Below are positions 41,202-51,680 of a DNA stretch of 64,000 nucleotides, one piece after another. This DNA comes from Zhongshania sp. (GTDB taxonomy: Bacteria; Pseudomonadota; Gammaproteobacteria; Pseudomonadales; Spongiibacteraceae): NCBI RefSeq assembly GCF_029212375.1, contig NZ_JARGNU010000003.1, positions 230,039-294,038 of the forward strand, given 5' to 3'. Each line of letters starts with the position of its first letter. Within the stretch, counting starts at the first letter, position 1. The position numbers and the translations under genes were made by a program. The notes beneath the pieces were generated by a model. The model was not told the DNA's origin. It was given only the letters and a program-made list of their open reading frames with translations, and ran no database searches.

Positions 41202-42569
41202 ATGGAGCAGATAAGCGCAATAGTCGGTGCAGTAAACGGCGTGGTATGGGGGCCATTAATGCTGGTGCTCATTCTGGGTACCGGCGCTTATCTAATGGTG
41301 GGGCTGCGCGGGCTGCCAGTGCGGCAACTTGGTCCGGCGTTTAAATTAATGTTGGCTGGTCGTAAAGGTGGTGCGGGTGAGGGTGAAATTAGTCCTTTTC
41401 AAGCGCTAATGACCTCGCTGTCGGCGACTATCGGTACCGGCAACATTGCCGGCGTTGCCACCGCAATTGCCCTAGGTGGGCCTGGCGCGCTGTTTTGGAT
41501 GTGGTGTACCGCCCTTGTGGGGATGGCCACCAAATATGCTGAAGCGGTGTGCGCGGTGCATTTTCGCGAGCACGATGGCGCCGGTAATTTTAGCGGCGGG
41601 CCAATGTATTATATTAAAAATGGCCTGGGCAAAAATTGGCAGTGGCTGGGTGTTTGCTTCGCTTTGTTTGGGGCCATCGCTGGCTTTGGTATTGGCAATA
41701 CGGTGCAAGCAAATTCTGTTGCCGACGCCATGCAAGACGCGTTTAACGTGCCCATTTGGCTAAGTGCAGTGGTGATGTTTGTTGGCGTTGGCTTAGTAAT
41801 TTTGGGTGGCGTTAAACGCATTGCCAGCGTAGCCGGCTATTTAGTGCCGTTCATGGCAATTTCCTATCTGTGTGTTGGCATTGTTATTTTGCTGATGAAT
41901 ATATCGGCACTGCCGAGTGTGTTGAGTTTAATTTTACACTCTGCGTTTAGCGGCACCGCGGCGGTCGGTGGCTTTGCTGGTGCAGGCATTGTGGCGGCAA
42001 TTCGTTTTGGCGTAGCTCGGGGTATTTTTTCGAACGAAGCTGGCCTAGGTAGTGCACCGATTGCCCACGCGGCGGCAAAAACCAATAACTCTGTGCGCCA
42101 AGGCATGATTGCCATGCTGGGCACCTTCATCGACACCATTTTAGTATGTTCAGTGACCGGCTTTGTTATTTTACTGTCTGGGGAATGGCAAACCGGCGCA
42201 ACCGGCGCGGCCTTATCCACAAGTGCATTTGAAGCCCTTATACCTGGTGGTCACTATATTGTTGCAGTGGGTTTGGCGGTATTTGCCTTTACGACTATGC
42301 TCGGTTGGTCCTACTACGGCGAGCGCTGCGTGGTGTACTTTTTTGGTGAGCGCGGCGTAATGCCATTTCGCGTTGCTTGGGTATTGGCTATTCCCCTTGG
42401 CGCAATGGCAAACCTCAGCTTTATTTGGCTGCTTGCCGACACCCTAAATGCACTTATGGCGATTCCCAATTTAATTGCCTTGTTACTGCTGAGCCCAGTG
42501 GTGTTTAAACTCACTAAAGAGCGCTTGCCGGGCATACTTGCCGGAGATGAGCGGGTAAGCGGACACTGA
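41202..42569 (+). CDS. Sodium:alanine symporter (AGCS family)
   Basis: A 455-residue membrane protein with about ten hydrophobic segments. Diagnostic AGCS stretches: ATIGTGNIAGVATAIALGGPGALFWMW, GGPMYYIKNGL, RGIFSNEAGLGSAPIAHAAA and TMLGWSYYGERC. It imports alanine or glycine with Na+. AAGGAA precedes the ATG. It follows the PLP enzyme by 38 bases and converges with alr. Confidence 0.93.
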   Translation: MEQISAIVGAVNGVVWGPLMLVLILGTGAYLMVGLRGLPVRQLGPAFKLMLAGRKGGAGEGEISPFQALMTSLSATIGTGNIAGVATAIALGGPGALFWMWCTALVGMATKYAEAVCAVHFREHDGAGNFSGGPMYYIKNGLGKNWQWLGVCFALFGAIAGFGIGNTVQANSVADAMQDAFNVPIWLSAVVMFVGVGLVILGGVKRIASVAGYLVPFMAISYLCVGIVILLMNISALPSVLSLILHSAFSGTAAVGGFAGAGIVAAIRFGVARGIFSNEAGLGSAPIAHAAAKTNNSVRQGMIAMLGTFIDTILVCSVTGFVILLSGEWQTGATGAALSTSAFEALIPGGHYIVAVGLAVFAFTTMLGWSYYGERCVVYFFGERGVMPFRVAWVLAIPLGAMANLSFIWLLADTLNALMAIPNLIALLLLSPVVFKLTKERLPGILAGDERVSGH

Positions 42570-42706
42570 TTGGCAGACAAGAGCCTTTGCAATAATTATA
42601 GGCCACTTTATTTTGGACTTGATTTAGATTTTGATGCCACCGCAGCAGTTCGTTTTTATGTCACTAGATACTGGCTCAATTCTAGTGTGGCGACCTATTA
42701 CCCAGC

Positions 42707-43804
42707 TTAGAAATATACCCGCTCAACGCGGTCGGTAATGCGGGTAAACAATTCATAGCTAATGGTGCCGCAGTGGCTGCCTACTTCGGCGGCGGGCAGC
42801 CCCTCGCCCCACAGGGTTACTTCGTCGCCAACGGCGGTTTGGGGAAGCTGGCTAACGTCTATTGTCATTAAATCCATAGAAACCCTGCCTGCTACCTTGG
42901 CGCGCAGACCATTAACCAGCACGGGTGTGCCGTCGGGCGCGTGGCGGGGGTAGCCGTCGGCGTAGCCCGCTGCAACAGTTGCAATACGTGCATTGGATTT
43001 GGCTCGCCAGCGCCGGTTGTAGCCCACGCCATCACTTGCATCGACACCCCGCACCGCCAAGACCTTGGCTTTAAATGTCATCACTGGCTTTAGGGCATTG
43101 GCGGCAGAAAGCCGCTGAGTAGGGTCGTCGCCGTAGAGCATAATGCCGGGCCTTACCCAGTCGTAATGGCAGTTGGGGTGGGCGATGATTGCCGCCGAAT
43201 TAGCCATACTGAGCGGGTAATGGCGCGCAGTGCTTAAACTGGCGCTTAGTTCGCTGAGACGTAAACTTTGCTGCGCAGTTAAGCTGGGGTCGGTGTCTTC
43301 TGCGTCGCTAAAATGGCTCATGTGATGAATGTCGGCGATATGGCTTTGGCAGCTTAATAGCTGGTGAGCTTGGGTAAACTCCGTAGCCGACATGCCGAGG
43401 CGGTTCATGCCAATATTCATTTTAAGCCAAACCGTAATAGGTTGGGGGAGGGCGCTGGCGGCAAGTAGTTTTGCCGATTCCAGATCGTGAATAATAAGGT
43501 CAAGTTGCTGGGCAGAACATGTTTGTAATACCGCGGCATCAACCGCGGTGCCGAGCTGTACAATACGAGCCTGGATATGCTTTTGAGTGAGCTTGGCGCG
43601 CAATTGCTGCGCTTCACTTAAACGTGCTACCGCAAAGCCATCGACCTGCTGGTGCAGGCATTCGGCAACCCAGCTCGCGCCGTGGCCATAGCCATTGGCT
43701 TTGACCATGGCTAGAATGGCAGCCTTTGGCGCTAGCCGCCTAACAATATTGGCATTGTGGCGTAGCGCCTCACTACTGAGTTCAACCCATGTTGTTTTAT
43801 GCAT
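42707..43804 (-). CDS. alr: Alanine racemase
   Basis: In this 365-residue protein Lys35 in AMVKANGYGHG binds PLP, the second catalytic Tyr is in GVGYNRRW, and SMDLMTIDVS is conserved. It makes D-alanine for peptidoglycan. The start overlaps by six bases the start of the divergent protease gene, so the two promoters must lie within each other's coding region. Confidence 0.93.
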   Translation of the reverse strand: MHKTTWVELSSEALRHNANIVRRLAPKAAILAMVKANGYGHGASWVAECLHQQVDGFAVARLSEAQQLRAKLTQKHIQARIVQLGTAVDAAVLQTCSAQQLDLIIHDLESAKLLAASALPQPITVWLKMNIGMNRLGMSATEFTQAHQLLSCQSHIADIHHMSHFSDAEDTDPSLTAQQSLRLSELSASLSTARHYPLSMANSAAIIAHPNCHYDWVRPGIMLYGDDPTQRLSAANALKPVMTFKAKVLAVRGVDASDGVGYNRRWRAKSNARIATVAAGYADGYPRHAPDGTPVLVNGLRAKVAGRVSMDLMTIDVSQLPQTAVGDEVTLWGEGLPAAEVGSHCGTISYELFTRITDRVERVYF

Positions 43805-45337
43805 AACGACCAGCTCAAATCTTTGCTGAATTCTAGCGGTCTTGGGGCGCTGTTAATAGCGCGCTGGGGTTTTATATGCGCTTTTTTATTGCTCCCAGTA
43901 TTGGCGCAGGCTGATTGCGAACGCAGTGTTTACCCTAACGGCGCGGCGCCAGGATTATTGGCCGAGCCTGCGGCGGTAAGTGTGTTGCTTAGTATTGTCC
44001 ACAGTAATGAGGCGCCCTGTGCCATGGTGGCTCAAGACTTAGCGCAGCTGTATTTTTGGGGGGACGCTAAACTGAGCGCTGATTTAGCCAAAGCCTACCA
44101 CTTTGCGCTGCTCAGTCAGCAACATGGCCGCTGGCCGCATGCGCTACGCCTACTGCGCAGCGTATTTGTGCTGTTAGCAATGGACCGCAGCTTTAGCCCC
44201 AACGAAGCCGTGCGCCAGTTTCAGCGCGAAATTAATAGCGGTGAAGCGCTGCGACGAGATAAAGCCCTTGCGGTCCTTAATCAAGTGGCCGATTTACGTC
44301 CGCGAATGTTCGCAACAAAAAATGCAATTTATGGGAATGCTAGGTTAAGAGAGCCACTGCCGGTGGCTAAGAGCGCGGTTGTATTAGTTAGCGGTCAGGA
44401 TCGCCTGCGTTTATTAATTGCCGATGCTAACGGCGCGCCGCAATTGGCCTGGACTCAAGGTGCTGGCGATCCGCTGGTGTCTTTGCGCGAAACCGGCTCG
44501 GGGCCGTTATTTTTTCAGCGCAGGCCAACAGCCCGTGCTTCCGGTGCGCAAGACAGTCGCCAACAATTGTGGCGATTACCGCCATCATCACCAACTACAG
44601 GCATCTTAATCAGTCGTTTTCGTCAACGCGATGGCAGTTTTCACGAGTCGCGTTGTACTGCGAGCCAATTAAACTCGCACTGGCTTTTGTCGGCGGCACA
44701 TTGTTTGTATGCCGCCGACGGCTCCAAGTTTTTGCTCAGCTTACATTATATTGCCACGCCGCCGCTTTCGTCTGCTGCAGATGAGGTGGCAATACCGGTA
44801 AGTGAAGCGTGGCAGCATAAAGACCACCGCGCCGAAGATCAGCAAGCTGGCAATGTGGGTCGCTACAGCGGTTCAGATATTGCTTTGTATAGGCTAAAAA
44901 GGCCAGCCGGCACTGAGTTGAATACACCTGTTTTGTTGGCGGCGCCAACGCTATTGCAAGGCGACAGCTGGGTGGAGAGCTTTGCTTATCCAAGTGATAA
45001 GACCCGCAATAGTTTGTGGGCTTCGCGGTGCAGCGCCACGTTGTGGCAGCGCGGAGAATTGAGTTTAAGTGATGTTTACGCCCTGAATTGTTATAGCTAT
45101 CCGGGCCAGAGTGGCGCTGCGCTACTACAAAAAAATGTTGAAAAACCAGGCGCACCGCCGCAAATAGTTGGGGTGTTGTCATCGCGAATCTCAAATGACG
45201 AAATAAATCAGCCAGTGTTCGCGGCCTTAAATAGCCGCTTGATCGCAGACATACACCACCTTATTGCTTCGCAAAACAGCGAAGTTACCGAGTTTGAGGC
45301 GGTGGCCGTAGGTCTTTCCCTCGCCGTGTCGCCGTAG
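43799..45337 (+). CDS. Secreted trypsin-like serine protease with N-terminal helical domain
   Basis: A 512-residue protein with a signal peptide (hydrophobic residues about 15-36, cleavage near AQA-DCE). Residues about 50-150 are helical with a Sel1-like look (LAQLYFWGDAKLSADLAKAYHFALL). The C-terminal half is chymotrypsin-like: His301 in SAAHC, Asp360 in GSDIALYRL, Ser438 in PGQSGAALL, so the triad is complete. It probably acts in the periplasm or is exported. The substrate is unknown. Confidence 0.78.
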   Translation: MHNDQLKSLLNSSGLGALLIARWGFICAFLLLPVLAQADCERSVYPNGAAPGLLAEPAAVSVLLSIVHSNEAPCAMVAQDLAQLYFWGDAKLSADLAKAYHFALLSQQHGRWPHALRLLRSVFVLLAMDRSFSPNEAVRQFQREINSGEALRRDKALAVLNQVADLRPRMFATKNAIYGNARLREPLPVAKSAVVLVSGQDRLRLLIADANGAPQLAWTQGAGDPLVSLRETGSGPLFFQRRPTARASGAQDSRQQLWRLPPSSPTTGILISRFRQRDGSFHESRCTASQLNSHWLLSAAHCLYAADGSKFLLSLHYIATPPLSSAADEVAIPVSEAWQHKDHRAEDQQAGNVGRYSGSDIALYRLKRPAGTELNTPVLLAAPTLLQGDSWVESFAYPSDKTRNSLWASRCSATLWQRGELSLSDVYALNCYSYPGQSGAALLQKNVEKPGAPPQIVGVLSSRISNDEINQPVFAALNSRLIADIHHLIASQNSEVTEFEAVAVGLSLAVSP

Positions 45338-45398
45338 GCACTGTTGCCTTGGGGTATGCATATTGTATAGTGAGGCGGTTGCCCTTAGAAATACGGTT

Positions 45399-46313
45399 AT
45401 GTCCAAAGGTCTAGAGAATAAGCTTGTTGTTGCGATTTCATCCAGAGCACTATTTGATCTGGATGAGAGCCATCGCGTGTATGAAGCCGAAGGTTTGGCG
45501 GCTTATCAAAAATACCAAATAGAGCACGAAGACGAGATTCTGGCCCACGGTGAAGCCTTCGGTATTGTAGAGCGCTTGCTGCAACTCAATGATTATTTAG
45601 ACGACGCCAAGGTCGAGGTTATTCTGTTGTCGCGCAATTCGGCGGATACCGGATTGCGGGTGTTTAACTCGATTAAGCATTACGGTTTGAATATCAGCCG
45701 AGCCGCGTTTAGTGGCGGCGAGAGCCCTTACCGCTATGTGTCGGCATTTGGCTGCCACCTGTTTTTGTCTACCAATGCCGAAGATGTACGCCGCGCACTG
45801 GATAGCGGCGTTGCGGCGGCGACCTTGCTGCCAAGATCAAAAAAGGCGGCTCAGCAAAGTAAGCGTGAATTGCGCTTTGCCTTTGACGGTGATGCGGTGA
45901 TTTTTTCTGATGAAGCCGAGCAGGTATTCAAGCGCGACGGCTTAGATGCCTTTACCGCTAGCGAAGTTGCCGCAGCCAATACGCCCTTGAGCGGTGGCCC
46001 ATTTAAGGCCTTTTTGGCTGCGCTGAACACCTTGCAGTCAGAGTTTCCAGACAACGCGCCGCCAATACGCATCGCACTGGTTACCGCCCGCTCGGCCCCA
46101 GCGCATGAGCGCGTAATAAGAACCCTGCGCGAGTGGAATATTCGTATTGATGAATCGCTGTTTTTGGGTGGTTTGGAAAAAGGCGAATTCTTGGCTGCTT
46201 ACGGCGCCGATGTGTTTTTTGACGATCAACCAGCGCACTGCGAATCGGCCAAGGAGCATGTCTCAACGGGTCATGTTCCCCATGGCATTGCCAATATTGT
46301 CGAGAAATCATAG
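45399..46313 (+). CDS. Cytosolic 5'-nucleotidase (PF06189 type)
   Basis: A 304-residue protein from ATG 45399 (the frame from 45363 adds 12 unlikely residues). The sequence LVVAISSRALFDLDESHRVYE, VILLSRNSADTGLRVFNSI and FDGDAVIFSDEAEQVF resembles the bacterial relatives of cytosolic 5'-nucleotidase I. These use HAD-like Asp residues to dephosphorylate nucleoside monophosphates. FLGGLEKGEFLAAYGADVFFDDQ is also typical. It is about 60 bases after the protease gene. Confidence 0.85.
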   Translation: MSKGLENKLVVAISSRALFDLDESHRVYEAEGLAAYQKYQIEHEDEILAHGEAFGIVERLLQLNDYLDDAKVEVILLSRNSADTGLRVFNSIKHYGLNISRAAFSGGESPYRYVSAFGCHLFLSTNAEDVRRALDSGVAAATLLPRSKKAAQQSKRELRFAFDGDAVIFSDEAEQVFKRDGLDAFTASEVAAANTPLSGGPFKAFLAALNTLQSEFPDNAPPIRIALVTARSAPAHERVIRTLREWNIRIDESLFLGGLEKGEFLAAYGADVFFDDQPAHCESAKEHVSTGHVPHGIANIVEKS

Positions 46314-46345
46314 CAACGGTATAACAATAAAATTAAATACAATAA

Positions 46346-47371
<1,026 letters not shown>

Positions 47372-47375
47372 AGGC

Positions 47376-47468
47376 GTGTCAGAAGTCTGGTGTCTGAGGT
47401 CGGATGACAACTCAACGGCAGCTGCTTCGATTGTGGTCTTGCGTCAGACACCCGACGTCCGACTTGCC
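47376..47468. repeat. Palindromic heptad repeat, copy A
   Basis: Four tandem 7-mers of the form GTCNGNN (47378-47405: GTCAGAA, GTCTGGT, GTCTGAG, GTCGGAT), a 37-base loop, then three inverted 7-mers (47443-47463). A second copy with the same 4-plus-3 design is at 57240. Both lie just after a gene end. It could fold as a long hairpin in the cysB transcript. Confidence 0.75.
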
Positions 47469-47559
47469 GCTCAGCATTGCTTTATTCACCCCGAGCCGTT
47501 AAATTGACGCGGTTTTTTCTGCGCCTCGCGCATTTTATAATTTACTTAGGAGTAGTGTT

Positions 47560-48177
47560 GTGGAAATCGCCTGTCTTGACCTGGAAGGGGTGTTGATTCC
47601 TGAAATCTGGATTGATTTCGCTGAGCGCACCGGTATTGAGGCCTTGAAGGCAACCACGCGGGACGTTCCCGACTACGATGTGCTGATGCAGCAGCGTTTG
47701 CGTCTGCTCGAAGAAAATGGCTTGGGCCTGCCCGATATTCAGGCAGTAATCGCCGATATGGAGCCTATGGAAGGTGCGCGGGAATTTTTAGACTGGCTTC
47801 GCGAGCGTTTTCAGGTAGTGATTCTATCCGATACCTTTTATGAATTTGCCGCGCCATTAATGAAGCAATTGGGCTGGCCAACCTTGTTGTGCCATAAGCT
47901 GGAAACCGACAGCTTGGGCAAGGTAGTGGATTACAAAATTCGTCAGGTGAACCCCAAGCGCCAAGCAGTACTGGCCTTAAAAACCCTGTACTACCGCATT
48001 ATTGCCGCGGGTGATTCATACAACGACACCACCATGTTGGCCGAAGCCGACGCCGGTATTTTGTTTAAAGCCCCAGCCAATGTAATTAATGAGTTTCCGC
48101 AGTTCCCTGCAGTACACGATTACGAAGCGCTGAAATTAGAGTTTATTAAGGCTTCATCGCGTAACTTAAGCCTGTAA
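47560..48177 (+). CDS. thrH: Phosphoserine phosphatase/homoserine phosphotransferase ThrH
   Basis: A 205-residue HAD protein of ThrH length. Motif I is CLDLEGVLIPEIW (Asp7 and Glu9, the DxE variant typical of ThrH), motif II ILSDTFYEF and motif III/IV AAGDSYNDTTML. It can transfer phosphate from phosphoserine to homoserine. It starts with GTG 47560 behind TTAGGAG. Confidence 0.92.
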   Translation: MEIACLDLEGVLIPEIWIDFAERTGIEALKATTRDVPDYDVLMQQRLRLLEENGLGLPDIQAVIADMEPMEGAREFLDWLRERFQVVILSDTFYEFAAPLMKQLGWPTLLCHKLETDSLGKVVDYKIRQVNPKRQAVLALKTLYYRIIAAGDSYNDTTMLAEADAGILFKAPANVINEFPQFPAVHDYEALKLEFIKASSRNLSL

Positions 48178-48204
48178 GGCTTAGCTCGCCGACATTAGTC
48201 TGTC

Positions 48205-49545
48205 TTAAAGATTAGCAAGCGTCTCCAGCAGCTTGCTAATCTTGGTTTCCGTTTCAATAAACTCCTCTTCTAGCTGCGAATCAGCCACAATCCCGCCGCC
48301 TGCCCAAGCACTTATTTGTTGCTCATGACAGACAAAGCTACGAATAGCGATATTGCTGTCCATTTTGCCCTCTGCGCCAAGGTAAAAAATACTGCCGCAA
48401 TACACCGAGCGCCGATGGGGTTCGATCTCCCTAATAATTTCCATTGCCCGCTGTTTGGGGGCGCCGGTTATTGAACCACCGGGAAAACAGGCCAGCAGCG
48501 CGCCAAACTCGCTCTGATTGTCGCGTAAATAGCCAGACACCGTGCTAACCAAGTGATGCACCGTGCGAAAGCTCTGCAGCTCACACAATGATTCAGTCAC
48601 TACTGTGTCGGGCTGGCAGCTCTTACTAAAATCATTGCGGAGTAAATCCACAATCATAATATTCTCAGCTCGGTTTTTGGCACTGCTTAGCAGCGCAGCA
48701 GCGAGCGCCTGATCTTCGCTGGGGTCGTCGCTGCGTGCGGCGGTACCTTTAATAGGTTGGGTTTGTAATTGGCGCGCAGTAGCGGAAAGTAAGCGCTCGG
48801 GAGACAAACACAAAATTTGACTGGGGCCGAGATCCATAAACGCCGAAAATGGCGCGGCGGCTACCTCGCGTAATTGTAAGTAGGCCGTCCAAGGCTCGCC
48901 CGAGTAGCTCGCGCTAAACTTGCGGGTTAAATTTATTTGGTAGCAATCGCCAGCGTCGATATAAGCTTTTACTTTACTAAAGGCCTCGGCGTAATCGTCT
49001 CGGCCCAACGTGCTTGTGAACGGGCTGGTGAGCTTAAAATTGTGCTTGCTGGGGCCTACATGGCGTTGACTTAGTAAGGATTGCAGTTGCTTGATTTTGT
49101 CAGCGGGCACTGACGCTTGAGCGACCAGCTCGCAACGTTGGCGCTGGTGGTCAACTATCACCACCCACGGGTAGATACCAATGTGAAGTAGGGGTAAATC
49201 ACTGCGTATGGCGCTGAGCCCCGCTTGTACTTGCTCGCCAAAATCATAGCTGAGATAACCAAGGGCGCCGCCGGTAAAGGGGAGGTCGCTGGCGCTGGCA
49301 TAGGTATTACTTATATTTGAAAGTTCGTTTTCAATGTTAAGTGATTGCTTGTTAATATCGCTGCAACTACTTGTTAATAAAGATATAGTTCTTACTGGTT
49401 CGGCGGCAATTATATCCCAGCGGCCACGATCGCCATGGGCCGCCGCGCTGTCGAGGTACACCGCCAGAGGCAGTTTTTTTAGAGCCGAATGCACCCAGCT
49501 GGAGTCTAGGGTGTAGGGCAGGGCGATGCGGCGAAGGCTGGCCAT
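48205..49545 (-). CDS. pabB: Aminodeoxychorismate synthase component I
   Basis: A 446-residue chorismate-binding enzyme. The PIKGTAAR motif (Lys in place of the Ala of TrpE) marks PabB, and FPGGSITGAPKQRAMEII with GGGIVADSQLEEEFIET is conserved. It makes 4-amino-4-deoxychorismate for folate with a PabA amidotransferase not present here. It converges with thrH. Confidence 0.93.
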   Translation of the reverse strand: MASLRRIALPYTLDSSWVHSALKKLPLAVYLDSAAAHGDRGRWDIIAAEPVRTISLLTSSCSDINKQSLNIENELSNISNTYASASDLPFTGGALGYLSYDFGEQVQAGLSAIRSDLPLLHIGIYPWVVIVDHQRQRCELVAQASVPADKIKQLQSLLSQRHVGPSKHNFKLTSPFTSTLGRDDYAEAFSKVKAYIDAGDCYQINLTRKFSASYSGEPWTAYLQLREVAAAPFSAFMDLGPSQILCLSPERLLSATARQLQTQPIKGTAARSDDPSEDQALAAALLSSAKNRAENIMIVDLLRNDFSKSCQPDTVVTESLCELQSFRTVHHLVSTVSGYLRDNQSEFGALLACFPGGSITGAPKQRAMEIIREIEPHRRSVYCGSIFYLGAEGKMDSNIAIRSFVCHEQQISAWAGGGIVADSQLEEEFIETETKISKLLETLANL

Positions 49546-49859
49546 GAAGTGTTGCTCGGAAGTGAACCAAAACTGCGGATAACGGCCAATTTTACGTGCT
49601 ATGAGCCTGAAAAATCTAGCGTTTTATCATCTTGCAGGAAGCCCTCAATGGGCTGGTTCAGATTGACAGAGCGGCCTGTTCCCAGTAATGTTAGCCGCCG
49701 CTTTGAGAAACACCAAACCGTCAATGCACCATACAGAACGGTTAGTTCTCATTTTATCCGCACCTCAATATGTCTGCTGGCGTAAGCCCCCCAGTTTCTT
49801 GTAATAAGAAACGTATAAAAGGGCACATGCTGGCGGTGCATACGCGGGTTACCTATTAA
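49546..49859 (+). promoter_or_regulatory. 314-bp region before the carboxylase cluster with probable promoter
   Basis: No gene is supported here. The inverted repeat GTTTCTT gtaat AAGAAAC (49794-49812) is directly followed by TATAAA (49814-49819), about 41 bases before the first ATG. A dyad at the -35 region suggests a regulator site for the downstream operon. The pabB promoter must also lie in this region on the other strand. Confidence 0.5.
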
Positions 49860-51614
49860 ATGCAGCTGGAACTGACAGGCATGACAAAAATAGCAAAACT
49901 CACTCCCTCACTAGAAAACCCCTTCGAGCAGAAAACTGAGCTTGAATTCACCGTCCCTGGTCAAATTGACTACGACCCAGGTCTTTACGAGGCAGCGTTG
50001 CAAGCAGGTTATGACCTTCAGCAGCGTCCCCGTAAAATGGCTGGCGTTAAAGGCGTTCAAAAACAACACGAAAAGAAGCGCATGTCGATCTGGGAACGGA
50101 TCGAAGTGCTGGCCGATGCCGGCACTGAGCCGAAAATTCTTTACCAAAACTGGGGTAAAAATTTAGATGGCGCCTCGCTTGTAACTGCGATACTGAAAGT
50201 AAATGGCCGCGACATTGCGATTTATGGCCACGACTTTACCGTGCGCGCGGGCTCAATGGATGCCACCAATGGCACCAAGCTGGCCAATCTATTCCGTTTG
50301 GCGGGCAAGCTAGGTATTCCGCTAGTCGGTATGAACGATTCTGCCGGTGCGTATATTCCCGCCGGTGTGGGTGGTTTAGACGGCTACGCCGAGGCTTTTA
50401 CGGCACTGCGCAAAATCAACGGCGTTGTGCCGTCTATTATGTGTATGTTTGGCTACAACGCTGGCGGCGGTTCTTATCTGCCGCGTCAGGGCTCTTTTGT
50501 TATACAGCCTAACGACACATTCTTTGGGTTGACTGGACCCGGTGTTGTTAAAACCGTATTGGGTGAAGACGTAACCGCCGATGAACTCGGTGGGCCAAGT
50601 GTTCACTCTAAATCTGGTGTAACCGATTTTGTGGTGCCCGACGAAGTTGCCGCGCTGCGCAAGGTAAAAGAGCTTTTAAACTACCTGCCTAGTAATAGCA
50701 GTGAGGCACCGGCATTTCAGCCAACGTCTGACCCAATTACCCGCAAAACTTGGGATATCGACCTGCTGCTGAAAAAAGCCTTCAATAGCCCCACTGGCTT
50801 TAATACGCCCTTTGATATCAGCATTATCATTCAGCAAATGTGCGACCACGGCGATTTCTTTGAAATTCAGCCAGAGCGCGCCCGCAACACCGTCTGCGCG
50901 CTAGGCCGGATGGGCGGCAATGTAGTCGGCTTTGTGGCTAATAACTCGGCAGTGGCCTCTGGTCAAATTGATATTGACGCGGCTTACAAAAACGCTCGGT
51001 TTATCCGCTTCTGCAATGTTTACAATATTCCCGTAATCTTCATGGAAGACACCACCGGCTTCCTACCAGGTAAAGAGCAAGAAGCGGGCGGTATCGTGCA
51101 AGCGGGTCGCGCTATGCTCGACGCCATTATTGATCTGCGCACCCCGCGCTTTTTGATGATTGTGCGCAACGCCTTTGGCGGTGCATACGCAGCCTTTAAC
51201 AACTACCCAACTGGCGCTGATTTTGTTTGTGCGCTGCCCACCACGCGTTTAGCGGTAATGGGACCAGCCGGTGTTGAGTACGTTTACAAAGATGAAGTTC
51301 GCAAAATTCGCGGCTCCATCAAAAGCAAAATTGCTGAAGCAACCGCGCAAAACATTAAAGCGGGTATGCCAGAAGCAGAAGCAGCAAGCACCGCCAAGGA
51401 AGCGATTGGCGCATGGCAAAAGCAGGAAGAGCTGCTGCTGACCCAGCGTTATGAACGTGAATTGATGAATCCAAATGAAGCGCTAAGCCTGGGATCAATA
51501 TCTCAGATCGTCATGCCCTCAGAACTGCGCAAAGTACTGGGCGAGCAACTGGAACTGCACTTAAAGGCTTACAAGCCTGAGCCAATGACTGGCGTGCAGC
51601 GGGAGTTCCATTAA
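49860..51614 (+). CDS. Acyl-CoA (propionyl-CoA) carboxylase carboxyltransferase subunit
   Basis: A 584-residue crotonase-like carboxyltransferase. An alternative start is ATG 49881 (577 residues). Conserved parts: [30 protein letters not shown] and the acyl-CoA oxyanion segments [10 protein letters not shown] and [13 protein letters not shown]. Context with the biotin carboxylase, epimerase and mutase genes strongly suggests propionyl-CoA as substrate (inference from neighbours). A probable regulated promoter lies in front. Confidence 0.85.
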   Translation: MQLELTGMTKIAKLTPSLENPFEQKTELEFTVPGQIDYDPGLYEAALQAGYDLQQRPRKMAGVKGVQKQHEKKRMSIWERIEVLADAGTEPKILYQNWGKNLDGASLVTAILKVNGRDIAIYGHDFTVRAGSMDATNGTKLANLFRLAGKLGIPLVGMNDSAGAYIPAGVGGLDGYAEAFTALRKINGVVPSIMCMFGYNAGGGSYLPRQGSFVIQPNDTFFGLTGPGVVKTVLGEDVTADELGGPSVHSKSGVTDFVVPDEVAALRKVKELLNYLPSNSSEAPAFQPTSDPITRKTWDIDLLLKKAFNSPTGFNTPFDISIIIQQMCDHGDFFEIQPERARNTVCALGRMGGNVVGFVANNSAVASGQIDIDAAYKNARFIRFCNVYNIPVIFMEDTTGFLPGKEQEAGGIVQAGRAMLDAIIDLRTPRFLMIVRNAFGGAYAAFNNYPTGADFVCALPTTRLAVMGPAGVEYVYKDEVRKIRGSIKSKIAEATAQNIKAGMPEAEAASTAKEAIGAWQKQEELLLTQRYERELMNPNEALSLGSISQIVMPSELRKVLGEQLELHLKAYKPEPMTGVQREFH

Positions 51615-51680
51615 TCCCCCGTTGTTATCAACGGTTCCTAAATTCGATAAACAAGGCGATTCGCTAAAGAGGTATTCAAC

